Shown: piece by piece, positions 9,727-18,419 of the stretch | Layout: every line of letters starts with the position of its first letter | How positions within the stretch are numbered: the stretch's first letter is position 1 | Assembly (NCBI GenBank): GCA_022414725.1 | Contig: CM039462.1 | Coordinates: forward strand, 55,550,624-55,614,623 | DNA length: 64,000 bases | Direction: 5' to 3' | From: Microglena sp. YARC | Taxonomy: Eukaryota; Chlorophyta; Chlorophyceae; Chlamydomonadales; Chlamydomonadaceae | The notes under the pieces: generated by a model | The model's database searches: none | Seen by the model: the letters and a program-made list of their open reading frames with translations, nothing else | Told to the model about the DNA's origin: nothing | Translations under genes and position numbers: made by a program

Positions 9727-11533
9727 GTGGTCAATGCCGATATCGATCACGCAAGTGGTGCACCCGAGGCGTTTGATGAGGTAGCGGCGCTGGTTGATAT
9801 CATCGCCGCTACCCGCGCAAGCTCATACCGCACATGGATGGAAGTCGGGTGGTGTCTGCACAACATATCGCCCACCCATCTCCCATTGTGGGAACTCTTC
9901 AGCAAAAAGTGCCCGGAGAAGTACACAAAGGGGAAGTGTGGCGAGGTATGGGGCACAATGAATTCGGATGATCGCGCGGGCTTGCGCTTGCGCTTGCGCC
10001 TAGGATCTTTGCACATGTGGGCCAGACACGACTCCCCGGTTGAGTATTGGGACATCGTCAGTCAGCGCGTCATCGAGGACATCCGCACGTGCAACGGGAG
10101 CCATAACGAGATCGCGCGCATCGCGAAAAAAATACTTGGCAAACGCATCGCTTCCGCGAGCACGAACGGCAAGATATGGTACGTATTCGACGGGCGATGG
10201 AAGACGGACGTCGCCGCGATCCACGTCAAGCACGAGCTGTCCACCGTTGTTCTAGAGCACTTCATTATCGCTATGAACAAGGAGAGAGCGTCCCAAAGCG
10301 CTTACGACATGCAGAGCAACGCGAGCACAAAGAACGACGCCGACCGGCTATCGCACATCACCGCGCGCCTCCAGGACGCGACCTTCAAGAATAACGTCCT
10401 GCAAGAGATGCTCGAGTACTTTTACGACCCGGACTTCATGAAGAAACTCGACGCCGACCCAAACCTCTTAGGGTTCAACAACGGCGTGTGGGACCTCAAA
10501 AAACGGCGTCTTCCGTCAAGGGCATCCGGAGGACATGGTCTCCATGTCCGTGGGATTCGATTACAATGTCGCAGTGTGCGAGGAATCAGCAGACCGAGTG
10601 CGGAAATACTGGGACACGTTGCACCCCGACGACAACCAACGAGAATACCTCATCCACACATTTGCTAGACAGCTGTACGGAGACAGCGGACAAGAGCTCT
10701 TTCACATACACGCCGGCGCCAACGCGTCCGCCTCTAACGGGAAGACCATGTTCTTCGAAGTCATGGAGATCGCATTGGGCGACTACATCCGGAAATTCGG
10801 CGTGGAAATGCTGACAAGCAAGCAACGCATCGATCCAGGTCGCCCGATGCCAGAGTTTGCGACGTGGAAGGGGGTCCGCATTATGTATTGCACAGAGCCA
10901 AACCACGACGAAGTCTTAAATTCCGGAGTCCTCAAGGATATGACCGGTGGGGAAGGCATCACCTACCGCCTCTTGCACTCCAGCGACATCGTAAGCTTCC
11001 GCCCGCAACACAAGATACACATCATGTGCAACGCCCCGCCGATGGTCGACGGTTCTGACTCTGGAGTCCAACGACGGATACGAAAACTCGACTACATCAG
11101 TCGGTTTGTGGACGCGGATGATGCGGACGCCGACAAATTCCTCTTCCCACGAGACGCCGGGCTTGTAGAGTCATTCAAGGCAGACGGAGCGATGCGCATG
11201 GAGTTCCTACGCACCCTTCTACACGCGTTTGCATACGCGTACAAGTTCGATATGCCCGATTCGTTAAAGCAGACCAGTGCGATGTACTTGAACGCGAACG
11301 ACGCCGTGGCTATGTTTGTCGAAGAGCACGTCGCAGCCAGCCCGGACAGCGCATTTCTGCTGAAGGAGGCCAAAGAACGCTTCAAGACATGCGAATATTT
11401 CAACGGGAAACTCAGCACAATCAAGACGGACCTGGAACGTCACCTAAGCGTCAGGTGTCTAGAGCAAAGCCGAGTCAAAAGCCGCGGAAACGAAAATTTG
11501 CGAGGGGTTTTCAAAGGATACAGGCTGGTGTAA
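9727..11533 (+). pseudogene. D5-type SF3 helicase-primase, C-terminal part, one frameshift
   Basis: In frame with the primase domain upstream. The first 110 residues resemble a PriCT domain (ATRASSYRTWMEVGWCLHNI), then a D5_N region ending in DPNLLGFNNGVWDLK. At about 10498-10503 a run of six A shifts the frame; the paralogue at 53446 has five A at this point and reads through. The following frame (to 11533) holds the SF3 ATPase: Walker A ANASASNGKT (NGKT at 10736-10747), Walker B-like VRIMYCTEPN, motif C HIMCNAPP and an arginine finger region GVQRRIRKLDY. It ends in a winged-helix-like tail. All ATPase motifs are intact, so apart from the homopolymer indel and the upstream stop the protein looks complete; a sequencing error in the A-run is a real possibility. 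Confidence 0.75.
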
Positions 11534-11637
11534 AGAATCAAATGAATGAATGCAAGCAAACGCACGTACGTACGAACACACGCAAAGGGATGAACACTGT
11601 CATCGTCCATCTGACTCCACATGCAAACGGCAGAAAC

Positions 11638-11961
11638 ATGTCCTCGTCCTCGTCTCCAAAAGACACCGCGGCGGCAAGCGCATCCTCATTGTCTCGTCCA
11701 TCTGTCTCCAGGCTCGATGATAATGATGCTTATGGATTATCTAGATTTGTTCAGAAAATAAGGATGGAAGCAAAGGAAACGAAAGGAAAGGAAGGACTAA
11801 GGCGGCTTCAAGGAACCCTCAAGGATCGTACAGAGTGCCCAGGAGACTTTCACAGCTTGGAAGGAGAGAGTCTGACGATTCCTCTTTTGACAGAGGAACT
11901 GCTCGTCTTCGCAAGCGGTGGCGGCTACCTTGACAGCACTCTCATCGATCCGAGAGGTTAG
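11638..11961 (+). CDS. Small hypothetical protein (Ser-rich N-terminus)
   Basis: An open frame of 107 residues from ATG 11638. The first 30 residues are Ser/Ala-rich, the middle is basic (EAKETKGKEGLRRLQG) and the end is mixed. No family recognised. It starts about 105 bp after the helicase stop. Its first bases (CATGCAAACGGC..AAACATGTCCTCGTC) are an interspersed motif that recurs at 59198-59224, which weakens the case for a genuine start. Confidence 0.25.
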   Translation: MSSSSSPKDTAAASASSLSRPSVSRLDDNDAYGLSRFVQKIRMEAKETKGKEGLRRLQGTLKDRTECPGDFHSLEGESLTIPLLTEELLVFASGGGYLDSTLIDPRG

Positions 11962-12099
11962 CCAACCTCGAGTGTGTTATCAGACATCGGGGTTTTGGCA
12001 ATCCCCATCGATGCTGTCGGGCGTGAGCCACACACTTCACTCGAGGCTCGATGAATGATGCTGCTTATGGAAAGGAGGAAGATGTCGGTCGGTCGGTCG

Positions 12100-12228
12100 G
12101 TCGTGTTCGAAGGAAGAGAGAGGAGAACAAAACGAAAGGAAATTATGCAGTTACGGGGATCGTCGGGTCTTTTATCATGTCCAGCGATCGATTGTACCGC
12201 CGCCAGCACTACACAGGATTTGGGTGAG
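12100..12228 (+). other. Conserved coding-like fragment, shared with 60041-60175
   Basis: About 130 bp nearly identical to 60041-60175. The shared frame reads KGNYAV(T/S)GIVG(S/P)FIMS(S/G)DRLYRR(Q/K)HYTGFG and ends in TGA in both. A diverged relative lies on the minus strand near 5740-5810. It looks like the 3' end of a gene whose 5' part is not in the window. A GGTC tetranucleotide run precedes it. Confidence 0.4.
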
Positions 12229-12302
12229 GGGGCTTATGCCACTCACTACGTTTACACTCGTTTTTAGAGGAACGGCGACCACTCTCATCAAGGACGGCGG
12301 CA

Positions 12303-13252
12303 TCTGTGTCGAGTCGAGTCGAGTCGAGTCACATGGCGACATCTCGCATCACGGCGGCACGTGTGTCGAGTCACAGAGTCACATGGCGACATCTCGCATC
12401 ACGGCGGCACGTGTGTCGAGTCACAGAGCGACCGACATCTCGCATCACGGCGGCACCTGTCGTGTCGAGTCACAGAGCGACCGACCTCTCGCATCACGGC
12501 GGAACATGTGTCGAGTCACAGAGCGACCGACCTCTCGCATCACGGCGGCACCTGTCGTGTCGAGTCACAGAGCGACCTCTCGCATCACGGCGGCACCTGT
12601 CGAGTCGAGTCACAGAGCGACCGACCTCTCGCATCACGGCGGCACCTGTCGTGTCGAGTCACAGAGCGACCTCTCGCATCACGGCGGCACCTGTCGAGTC
12701 GAGTCACAGAGCGACCGACCTCTCGCATCATGGCGGCACCTGTGTGTCGAGTCACAGAGCGACCTCTCGCATCACGGCGGCACCTGTCGAGTCGAGTCAC
12801 AGAGCGAGCGACCTCTCGCATCATGGCGGCACCTGTCGTGTCGAGTCACAGAGCGACCTCTCGCATCACGGCGGCACCTGTCGAGTCGAGTCACAGAGCG
12901 ACCTCTCGCATCACGGCGGCACCTGTCGAGTCGAGTCACAGAGCGACCTCTCGCATCACGGCGGCACCTGTCGAGTTGAGTCACAGAGCGACCTCTCGCA
13001 TCATGGCGGCACCTGTCGTGTCGAGTCACAGAGCGACCTCTCGCATCACGGCGGCACCTGTCGAGTCAAGTCACAGAGCGACCTCTCGCATCATGGCGGC
13101 ACCTGTCGTGTCGAGTCACAGAGCAACCTCTCGCATCACGGCGACACCTGTCGAGTCGAGTCACAGAGCGACCTCTCGCATCATGGCGGCACCTGTCGTG
13201 TCGAGTCACAGAGCAACCTCTCGCATCACGGCGGCACCTGTGTCAATACCTC
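12303..13252. repeat. GAGTC minisatellite, about 22 units of 41-49 bp
   Basis: Head-to-tail units built from GTCGAGTCACAGAGCGACC, TCTCGCATCACGGCGG and CACCT, most often 45 bp long with 4-bp insertions (GACCGACC) or GTCGTGTCGAGTC variants. Because 45 is a multiple of three, long frames (251, 318 and 335 residues, SHHGGTCRVESQSDL type) stay open in all forward frames and some reverse ones; I take these as artefacts. Related stretches recur at 16406-16690, 17396-17450, 18165-18215, 60210-60245 and 60864-60925. Confidence 0.95.
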
Positions 13253-13296
13253 GATACTGTAAGATATCACTCACAGATGACGGAAAACCCGGTAAA

Positions 13297-13563
13297 GTAA
13301 TCGCAAACGATGATCACATGTCAAGCAGAGGGCTGCTAGACAATAGATCTCGTATATCGATAGGGTAATCGCGGGCCCCACGGAGTGGGGTAGGGGAATT
13401 GAGATGCAGAAACCAAGTGTGTCAAGGCATCAATCAATCATCACACGCAAAACTGTGGAAAACTGTCGCATCCACACCGTCCGTCTGTCCGTCCATCCAT
13501 TCATGACACACGGTGGCGGATCATCGCCATCGTCACTCATCGTCTCGTGGAAGTGGTGTAAAC
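13297..13563. repeat. Interspersed upstream cassette, copy before GIY-YIG gene A
   Basis: Ordered modules: GATCACATGTCAAGCAG..CTGCTAGAC hairpin (13324-13337), CTCGTATATCGATAGGG, the CCCCAC-GGA-GTGGGG hairpin (13376-13390), GGGGAATTGAG, an AACTGTCGCATCCACACCGTCC block, CATTCATGACACACGG, CATCGTCTCGT and finally GTGTAAAC. Nearly the same order precedes the helicase copy at 53446. Partial versions precede both F-box copies and the caspase-like gene. Confidence 0.75.
13556..13563 (+). promoter_or_regulatory. GTGTAAAC box upstream of GIY-YIG gene A
   Basis: It lies 40 bp before ATG 13604. The stretch between box and ATG (CGCGCATTGGGATA..AGCTCGACAGC) is repeated before the starts at 14755 and 55075. 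Confidence 0.45.
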
Positions 13564-13603
13564 GCGCGCATTGGGATAGCATAGGAGCAGCTCGACAGCA
13601 ATC

Positions 13604-14699
13604 ATGGCGCACATGACAACCAATGTCGTGTACGCGTTGGTTGAGCACAAGTTCATTCAGAAGGATGAGATTGTCGTCAAGGTGGGCAGGACGACGAAGG
13701 CATTTGTTCAGCGACTTTCTCAGTACCCAAAGAACTCAAAGATGATCTTCGCAATCCACGTACTTAACCCGCGTGCTTGTGTGGAGGCTGAGACTGTCCT
13801 GCTCCGGTACCTTCGCGGAGACCCTCGAGTCAAGCCCCGTCGCGACGTTGGATACGAGTACTACCAACTTGACGCGGGTGATTCAGGTGCCGTCTTTCGG
13901 GAGATGGCCGATGTCGTCTTCCAGTATGTGTGGACAGGTGGCGTCGACAGCCTTGATTGCGGCACCGAGGACGTGCCACCCGACCCCCCCATCTTTGCCG
14001 TTGTTGAGCAAGAGAAGGAGCGAGAGAAGGAGCGCGAGAAGCAGCGAGAGAAGACGGTCTCTCGACTGGTCGCCAAGATATTCGCGAACGTCTTGAGGCG
14101 CAATACCCCACGTTCCGTGGAGGTACTTGCATCTCTTCTGTGCCCTGAGCTGCAGCGCCCCTTTCGTGGCGTGCCGTTGCACCCCGATCTTCTGAAGATC
14201 GTGTTGATAGAGGAGACACTCGCTGCTCTGGGGTTTTCGTCCCCGTTCGACACTACGACCGTCATCCCGAACCTGATGACGGCATTCGACACCAAACTGA
14301 AGGGAACACAGATGTTCCGCGACTACGCACACCGCTCGGCTGTTCAGCCAGGCCTCGTGCGGTGTTCGCGACGGGTGGGACCTTCGCAAGGTGTCCAAGG
14401 CGGTTAAGATGATATTGAACGCCGTGGGTCTGGATATGGTGAGCGTGACGAAGCGGGTGCAGGTCAAGGGCAAGAGAACTCAGGAGGAGAGGAACTACCG
14501 CCTGTGCCCTGAGAGTGTCTGCCGTATGCTCGAGCTCGTGAAACTTCGTCTTCTGCGCACTGACCTCACGCCGCTCAACACGCACGCCGCCGCTGCCCTT
14601 TCTGGACACGAGCTGTCCATGTACAGACACCTGGTTGACGTCGCGTCTCCTGTCGCGTACGTCTTCGAGCCTGACGACGACGAGCCGTCAGGCCTATAA
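13604..14699 (+). pseudogene. GIY-YIG (T5orf172-type) protein, copy A, 2-nt deletion
   Basis: ATG 13604 (MAHMTTNVVYALVE) is conserved in the other copies. Residues 7-95 form a GIY-YIG-type domain: VYALVE for GIY, VKVGRT for YIG, then RLSQYP and a Glu in VEAETVLLRYL, followed by RRDVGYEYY. An E/R/K-rich charged linker (QEKEREKEREKQREK) joins a C-terminal domain with an LxxVSKxVKMILNAVGLDMV helix pair. Near 14327, CGCACACC replaces the CGCAAACACC of copy B; the 2-nt loss shifts the frame, and the tail (KGKRTQEERNYRLCPES..DDDEPSGL) lies in the frame ending at 14699. Such proteins are common in large DNA viruses; a nicking or endonuclease role is inferred from the fold. Gene B follows in tandem 55 bp downstream. 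Confidence 0.7.
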
Positions 14700-14704
14700 T
14701 AATG

Positions 14705-14712
14705 GTGTAAAC
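14705..14712 (+). promoter_or_regulatory. GTGTAAAC box upstream of GIY-YIG gene B
   Basis: It starts 5 bp after the stop of gene A and ends 42 bp before ATG 14755. The whole A-to-B intergenic stretch is duplicated almost exactly at 55020-55075. Confidence 0.45.
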
Positions 14713-14754
14713 GCGCGCATTGGGATATAGCATAGGAGCAGCTCGACAGCGATC

Positions 14755-16007
14755 ATGGCGCACATGACAACCAATGTTGTGTACGCGTTGGTTGAGCACA
14801 AGTTCATTCAGAAGGATGAGATCGTCGTCAAGGTGGGCAGGACGTCGAAGCCCTTTGGTCAGCGACTTTCTCAGTACCCGAAGATCTCAAAGATGATATT
14901 CGCAATCCACGTACTTAATCCGCGTGCTTGTGTGGAGGCTGAGACTGCCCTGCTCCGGTACCTTAGCGGAGATTACCCTCGAGTCAAGCACCGTCTCGAC
15001 GTTGGATACGAGTACTACCAACATGACGCGGGTGATGCAGGTGCCGTCTTTCGGGAGATGGCCGATGTCGTCTTCCAGTACGTGTGGACAGGTGGCGTCG
15101 ACAACCTTGATTGCTGCACCGAGGACGTGCCACCCATCTTTGCCGTTGTTGAGCGAGAGAAGGAGAGAGAGAAGGAGAGAGAGAAGACTGTCTCTCGACT
15201 GGTCGCCAAGATATTCGAGAACGTCTTGAGGAGCAATACCCCACGTTCCGTGGAGGTACTTGCATCTCTTCTGTGCCCTGAGCTGTAGTGCCCCTTTCGT
15301 GGCGTGCCGTTGCACCCCGATCTTCTGAAGATCGTGTTGATAGAGGAGACACTCGCTGCTCTGGGGTTTTCGTCCCCGTTCGACACTACGACCGTCATCC
15401 CGAACCTGATGACGGTGTTCGACGCCAAGCCCAAGGGAACACAGATGTTCCGCGACTACGCAAACACCGCTCAGCTGTTCAGCCATGCCTCGTGCGGTGT
15501 TCGCGACGGGTGGGACCTGCACAAGGTGTCCAAGTCTGTGAAGATGATCCTGAACGCCGTGGGTCTGGATATGGTGAGCGTGACGAAGCGGGTGCAGGTC
15601 AAGGGCAAGAGAACTCAGGAGGAGAGGAACTACCGCCTGTGCCCTGAGAGTGTCTGCCGTATGCTCGAGCTCGTGAAACTTCGTCTTCTGCGCACTGACC
15701 TCACGCCGCAGCTGCCCTTTCTGGCCACGAGCTGTCCATGTACAGCTCTCCGGGCACAGGCGGTAGTTCCTCTCCTCCTTGGTGCGCTTGCCTTTGACCT
15801 GCACGCGCTTGGTCTCGCTCACCATGTCGATACCACGCGCGCGCAGGTCAAGGGCAAGCGCACCAAGGAGGAGAGGAACTACCGCCTGTGCCCGGAGAGT
15901 GTCTCCCGGATGCTGGAGCTCTTGAAACTTCGTCTTCTGCGCACGGACCTCACACCGCCGCCGCCGCTGCCCTTTCGGGTCACGAGCTGTCCATGTACAG
16001 CCATAGT
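14755..16007 (+). pseudogene. GIY-YIG (T5orf172-type) protein, copy B, nonsense mutation and fold-back tail
   Basis: The N-terminal GIY-YIG-type domain is about 90% identical to copy A. TAG at 15286-15288 stands where copy A has CAG (LCPELQRPF); translation in the same frame would resume at 15304 and run through the C-terminal domain without the 2-nt deletion seen in copy A. Near 15748 the natural tail is lost: an inverted piece of the same gene (about 15751-15830) is followed by a second direct copy of the KGKRTKEERNYRLCPES segment that matches the fragment at 60370. The copy thus carries a point nonsense change and a rearranged 3' end. Copies A and B have complementary defects. Confidence 0.7.
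15751..15898. repeat. Inverted repeat with about 60-bp arms inside the GIY-YIG gene B tail
   Basis: The arm at about 15751-15810 is the reverse complement of about 15840-15898 with two or three differences; the spacer is about 28 bp. Both arms derive from the same C-terminal coding segment, so the structure arose by a fold-back duplication of gene sequence. As RNA it would form a very stable hairpin. Confidence 0.85.
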
Positions 16008-16042
16008 CCATCGGCAAACAACGGATTGTATTATTCAACAAG

Positions 16043-16290
16043 CGGCGGAGCCCCTTTCACCTATTCCCCCAGCGGAGCGACCGGGGGCGACCGGAGGGGA
16101 GCCCCCACAAAGGAGTCCGCGAGGAACCGAGCGGGTGGGCGACCGGAGGGGAGCCCACAGTTTACATCAACCAGCAGACACACTACACACTACACACTAC
16201 ACACTACACACTACACACTACACACTACACACTACTGTGTAACTAACTGTCAAGTCTTACACAATGTGTATGTTGTTTGTAAAAGATTCA
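16043..16290. repeat. Interspersed repeat R (GGCGGAGCCCC family), copy 1
   Basis: Starts with GGCGGAGCCCCTTTCACCT, contains the self-complementary CCCCCAGCGGAGCGACCGGG and GGGCGACCGGAGGGGAGCCC motifs, and ends with CTGTGTAACTAACTGTCAAG and CTTACACAATGTGTATG. Copies lie at 58025-58230 and 60573-60722. Here a 7-bp CACACTA repeat is expanded inside it (about 16186-16238). Confidence 0.85.
16186..16238. repeat. (CACACTA)n 7-bp microsatellite
   Basis: About seven units; the other two copies of repeat R have only one or two, so this is a local expansion. Confidence 0.9.
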
Positions 16291-16347
16291 CTGTAACGCT
16301 TGAGCTTCTTTCTCACTCGAACGATTGGGCGTTCCCGATGTGTCGTC

Positions 16348-16367
16348 TCAAGCAGACTTCTGCTTGA
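16348..16367. terminator. Perfect hairpin TCAAGCAGACTTCTGCTTGA
   Basis: Nine-bp arms with a 2-nt loop, followed by GTATGAAAGAGGAATCGCGGGAC. The same sequence is at 60802-60821; variants occur at 3950, 5470, 13324, 18103, 53148 and 58348. It is a candidate transcript-end signal. Confidence 0.4.
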
Positions 16368-16405
16368 CAACTATGTCAGGAGTATGAAAGAGGAATCGCG
16401 GGACA

Positions 16406-16690
16406 CACGGCGGCACCTGTCGAGTCGAGTCGAGTCACATCACATGGCGACCTCTCGCATCAGGCGGCGGCACATGTCGAGTCGAGTCGAGTCGAGTCAC
16501 ATCACATGGCGACCTCTCGCATCAGGCGACCTCTCGCATCAGGCGGCACCTCTGTCGAGTCACAGAGCGACCTCTCGCATCACGGCGGCACCTCTGTCGA
16601 GTCACAGAGCGACCTCTCGCATCAGGCGGCACCTCTGTCGAGTCACAGAGCGACCTCTCGCATCACGGCGGCACCTGCGGCTTCTCCACG
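16406..16690. repeat. GAGTC-type minisatellite, second block
   Basis: Six or seven degenerate units related to those at 12303-13252, with GTCGAGTCGAGTCACATCACATGG variants and CATCAGGCGG in place of CATCACGGCGG. Confidence 0.85.
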
Positions 16691-16821
16691 TGCCACACGG
16701 CGGCGGCTTCCCTAAACCCGAAACCCGGGTTTCGTCGAATATAAAACTCGATGCATAATGGAAATGAAAGAGCTTTGCGCCGTCAATCGCTCGATTCCAG
16801 GATAATCTAATCGTACGCTTG

Positions 16822-16850
16822 CTGTCTGTCTGTCTGTCTGTCTGTCTGTC
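16822..16850. repeat. (CTGT)7 microsatellite
   Basis: A clean CTGT run of about 29 bp between the minisatellite block and the zinc-ribbon ORF. Confidence 0.9.
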
Positions 16851-16901
16851 GCCAGAAGCCAAACAGGTGACCATTCGATCTGGATCTGGAGTGAGTTCCA
16901 G

Positions 16902-17171
16902 ATGTCGCCTGCATTGGGATGGATGCTAGCAAGTTTCCATGATAGGTGCAGGGAACTAAACCAATGCGTCTCCCCCCCATGCAGGGAAATGCCGAATGCG
17001 TATTGCGATGTTTGTAAAGCTCGGAGGAATTTCGGCTTTGATGGCCGCTGCAAGAATTGTGGAAGGGGCATCGTCGGGAAGACAATCAGGACCAACAGGA
17101 ATGATGATGTCACCAACAGGAATGATGATGTCACCACCAGGAATGATCCTACAGTGAAGGGGATCCCCTAG
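16902..17171 (+). CDS. Small putative zinc-ribbon protein
   Basis: An 89-residue frame from ATG 16902. Residues about 34-54 (CDVCKARRNFGFDGRCKNCGRG) place two CxxC pairs as in a zinc ribbon. The tail contains a repeated NRNDDVT/TRNDDVT segment encoded by an 18-bp tandem repeat. A shorter start (MPNAYCDVC) is possible. No family recognised and no paralogue in the window; it could be the 3' part of a larger, lost gene. Confidence 0.35.
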   Translation: MSPALGWMLASFHDRCRELNQCVSPPCREMPNAYCDVCKARRNFGFDGRCKNCGRGIVGKTIRTNRNDDVTNRNDDVTTRNDPTVKGIP

Positions 17172-17540
17172 ATTAGCTAAGCTAGACCATGCAAAGCTAC
17201 CAAAGCTGCTGCGAATGCAGGCAGATGGTGATCAAGTGCGGCATGGAAGCTCATAGGGACAGTTGATGATTACATTGTACTTTTTTTAATGATTATGAAA
17301 AGTTGACCAAGTCAACCATCTTTTGTAACCGATATTGTCAATACAGAGACTGTGTGTCTTCAGGATATGCCCCCCCCCCACACTCCCAGACTCCCAGAGC
17401 GACCTCTCGCATCACGGCGGAACCTGTGTCGAGTCGACTCACAGAGTCACAGAGCGACCACTACAGTCGGCGGAACGATGTCGACTTACGGGGGACGATC
17501 GCTCGCATCGCAAAGAAGTCGATACTCTCTAAGACAACAT
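17172..17540. other. Intergenic, no gene seen
   Basis: AT-rich stretch with a T8 tract, then a C8 tract and one or two degenerate GAGTC minisatellite units (about 17396-17460). No supported coding region. Confidence 0.5.
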
Positions 17541-17746
17541 GTGATCACATGTCAAGCATGGGTCTGCTAGACAAACGCTCTCGTATATCGATAGGGTAAT
17601 CGCGGGCCCCGCGGAGTGGGGCAGGGGAATTTAGTTGCAGAAACCTGTCAAGTCATCATACACGTACACACGCAAACGGCGGATTCTCGCCACTCATCGT
17701 CTCGTATCGTAGTCCTCGAATGAAACAACCATTCTTCAGTGTAAAC
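17541..17746. repeat. Interspersed upstream cassette, copy before the F-box fragment
   Basis: Contains the decayed AGCATGGGTCTGCT hairpin (17554-17567), CTCGTATATCGATAGGG, the CCCCGC-GGA-GTGGGG hairpin (17607-17621), GTCAAGTCATCATACACG, ACGCAAACGGCGG and GTGTAAAC at 17739-17746, in the usual order. Confidence 0.75.
17739..17746 (+). promoter_or_regulatory. GTGTAAAC box upstream of the F-box fragment
   Basis: It lies 35 bp before ATG 17782; same octamer and similar spacing as at other starts. Confidence 0.4.
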
Positions 17747-17781
17747 AACCATCAGCACAGCACAGCACACTTCACAAACGA

Positions 17782-18054
17782 ATGAGTTCCTTTGACGAAA
17801 TCAATGAAGATGTCGCACGAATGAGTGAAGATGTCAAGCGAATCAATGAAGATGTCAGACGAATCAATGAAGATGTCAGACGAATCAATGAAGATGTCAA
17901 ACGAATGAGTTCCTTTGACGAAATCAATGAAGATGTCGCCTCTCGTTTGCGGAAAGTGGAGATGCGTCACACCCCGGTGTGTCACAAGGATCCACCTAAG
18001 ACATTATACAAGTTTGGAATACGCATTATCACGCATTTGCACTGTAACGCTTGA
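17782..18054 (+). pseudogene. F-box gene fragment with expanded INEDV heptads
   Basis: Begins with the same MSSFDEINEDV start as the F-box/LRR gene at 18420, then repeats a 21-bp (7-residue) RRINEDV unit about four times and restarts MSSFDEINEDV. It next jumps to the SRLRKVEMRHTPVCHKDP part, read in another frame than in the intact gene. Most of the F-box and all leucine-rich repeats are missing; it ends where interspersed repeat sequence begins. It is a truncated duplicate that was reshaped by replication slippage. Confidence 0.7.
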
Positions 18055-18350
18055 GCTTCTTTCTAACTGGAACGCTTGGGCGTTTCCGATGTGTTGTCTT
18101 CAAGCAGAATTCTGCTCGACAACTATGTCGGGAGTATGAAAGAGGAATCGCGGGACACACGGCGGCACCTGTCGAGTCGAGTCGAGTCACATCACATGGC
18201 GACCTCTCGCATCAGGCGGCACTTGCCAAGTCATCATACACGTACACACGCAAACGGCGGGAAACTGTCGCATCCACACCGTCCGTTCGTCCGTCCATTC
18301 ATGACACACGGATGCGGTGGCGGATCATCGTCCTCGAATGAAGTGTAAAC
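18055..18350. repeat. Interspersed upstream cassette, copy before the F-box/LRR gene
   Basis: Runs from GTAACGCTTGAGCTTCTTTC through the palindrome AGCAGAATTCTGCT (18103-18116), GTATGAAAGAGGAATCGCGG, a short GAGTC block, GTCATCATACACGTACACAC, CGCATCCACACCGTCCG and CCTCGAATGAAGTGTAAAC. The same order is seen at 60735-61069 before the caspase-like gene. Confidence 0.8.
18343..18350 (+). promoter_or_regulatory. GTGTAAAC box upstream of the F-box/LRR gene
   Basis: It lies 69 bp before ATG 18420. An AAGGCACAGC triplicated tract separates the two. Confidence 0.45.
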
Positions 18351-18419
18351 AACCATTCTTCAGCAAAGCAAGGCACAGCAAGGCACAGCAAGGCACAGCA
18401 CAGCACACTTCACAAACGA

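Noticed and set aside
12224..13368. Three long overlapping frames (251-335 residues) as repetitive secreted or structural proteins
   Set aside because: They arise from a 45-bp tandem repeat open in all plus frames; no signal peptide, no codon-level selection and no flanking domain is visible.
14887..16041. 384-residue minus-strand frame opposite GIY-YIG copy B
   Set aside because: It is the antisense shadow of the GC-rich coding region plus the inverted arm; its apparent homology to the sense-derived frames comes from the fold-back.
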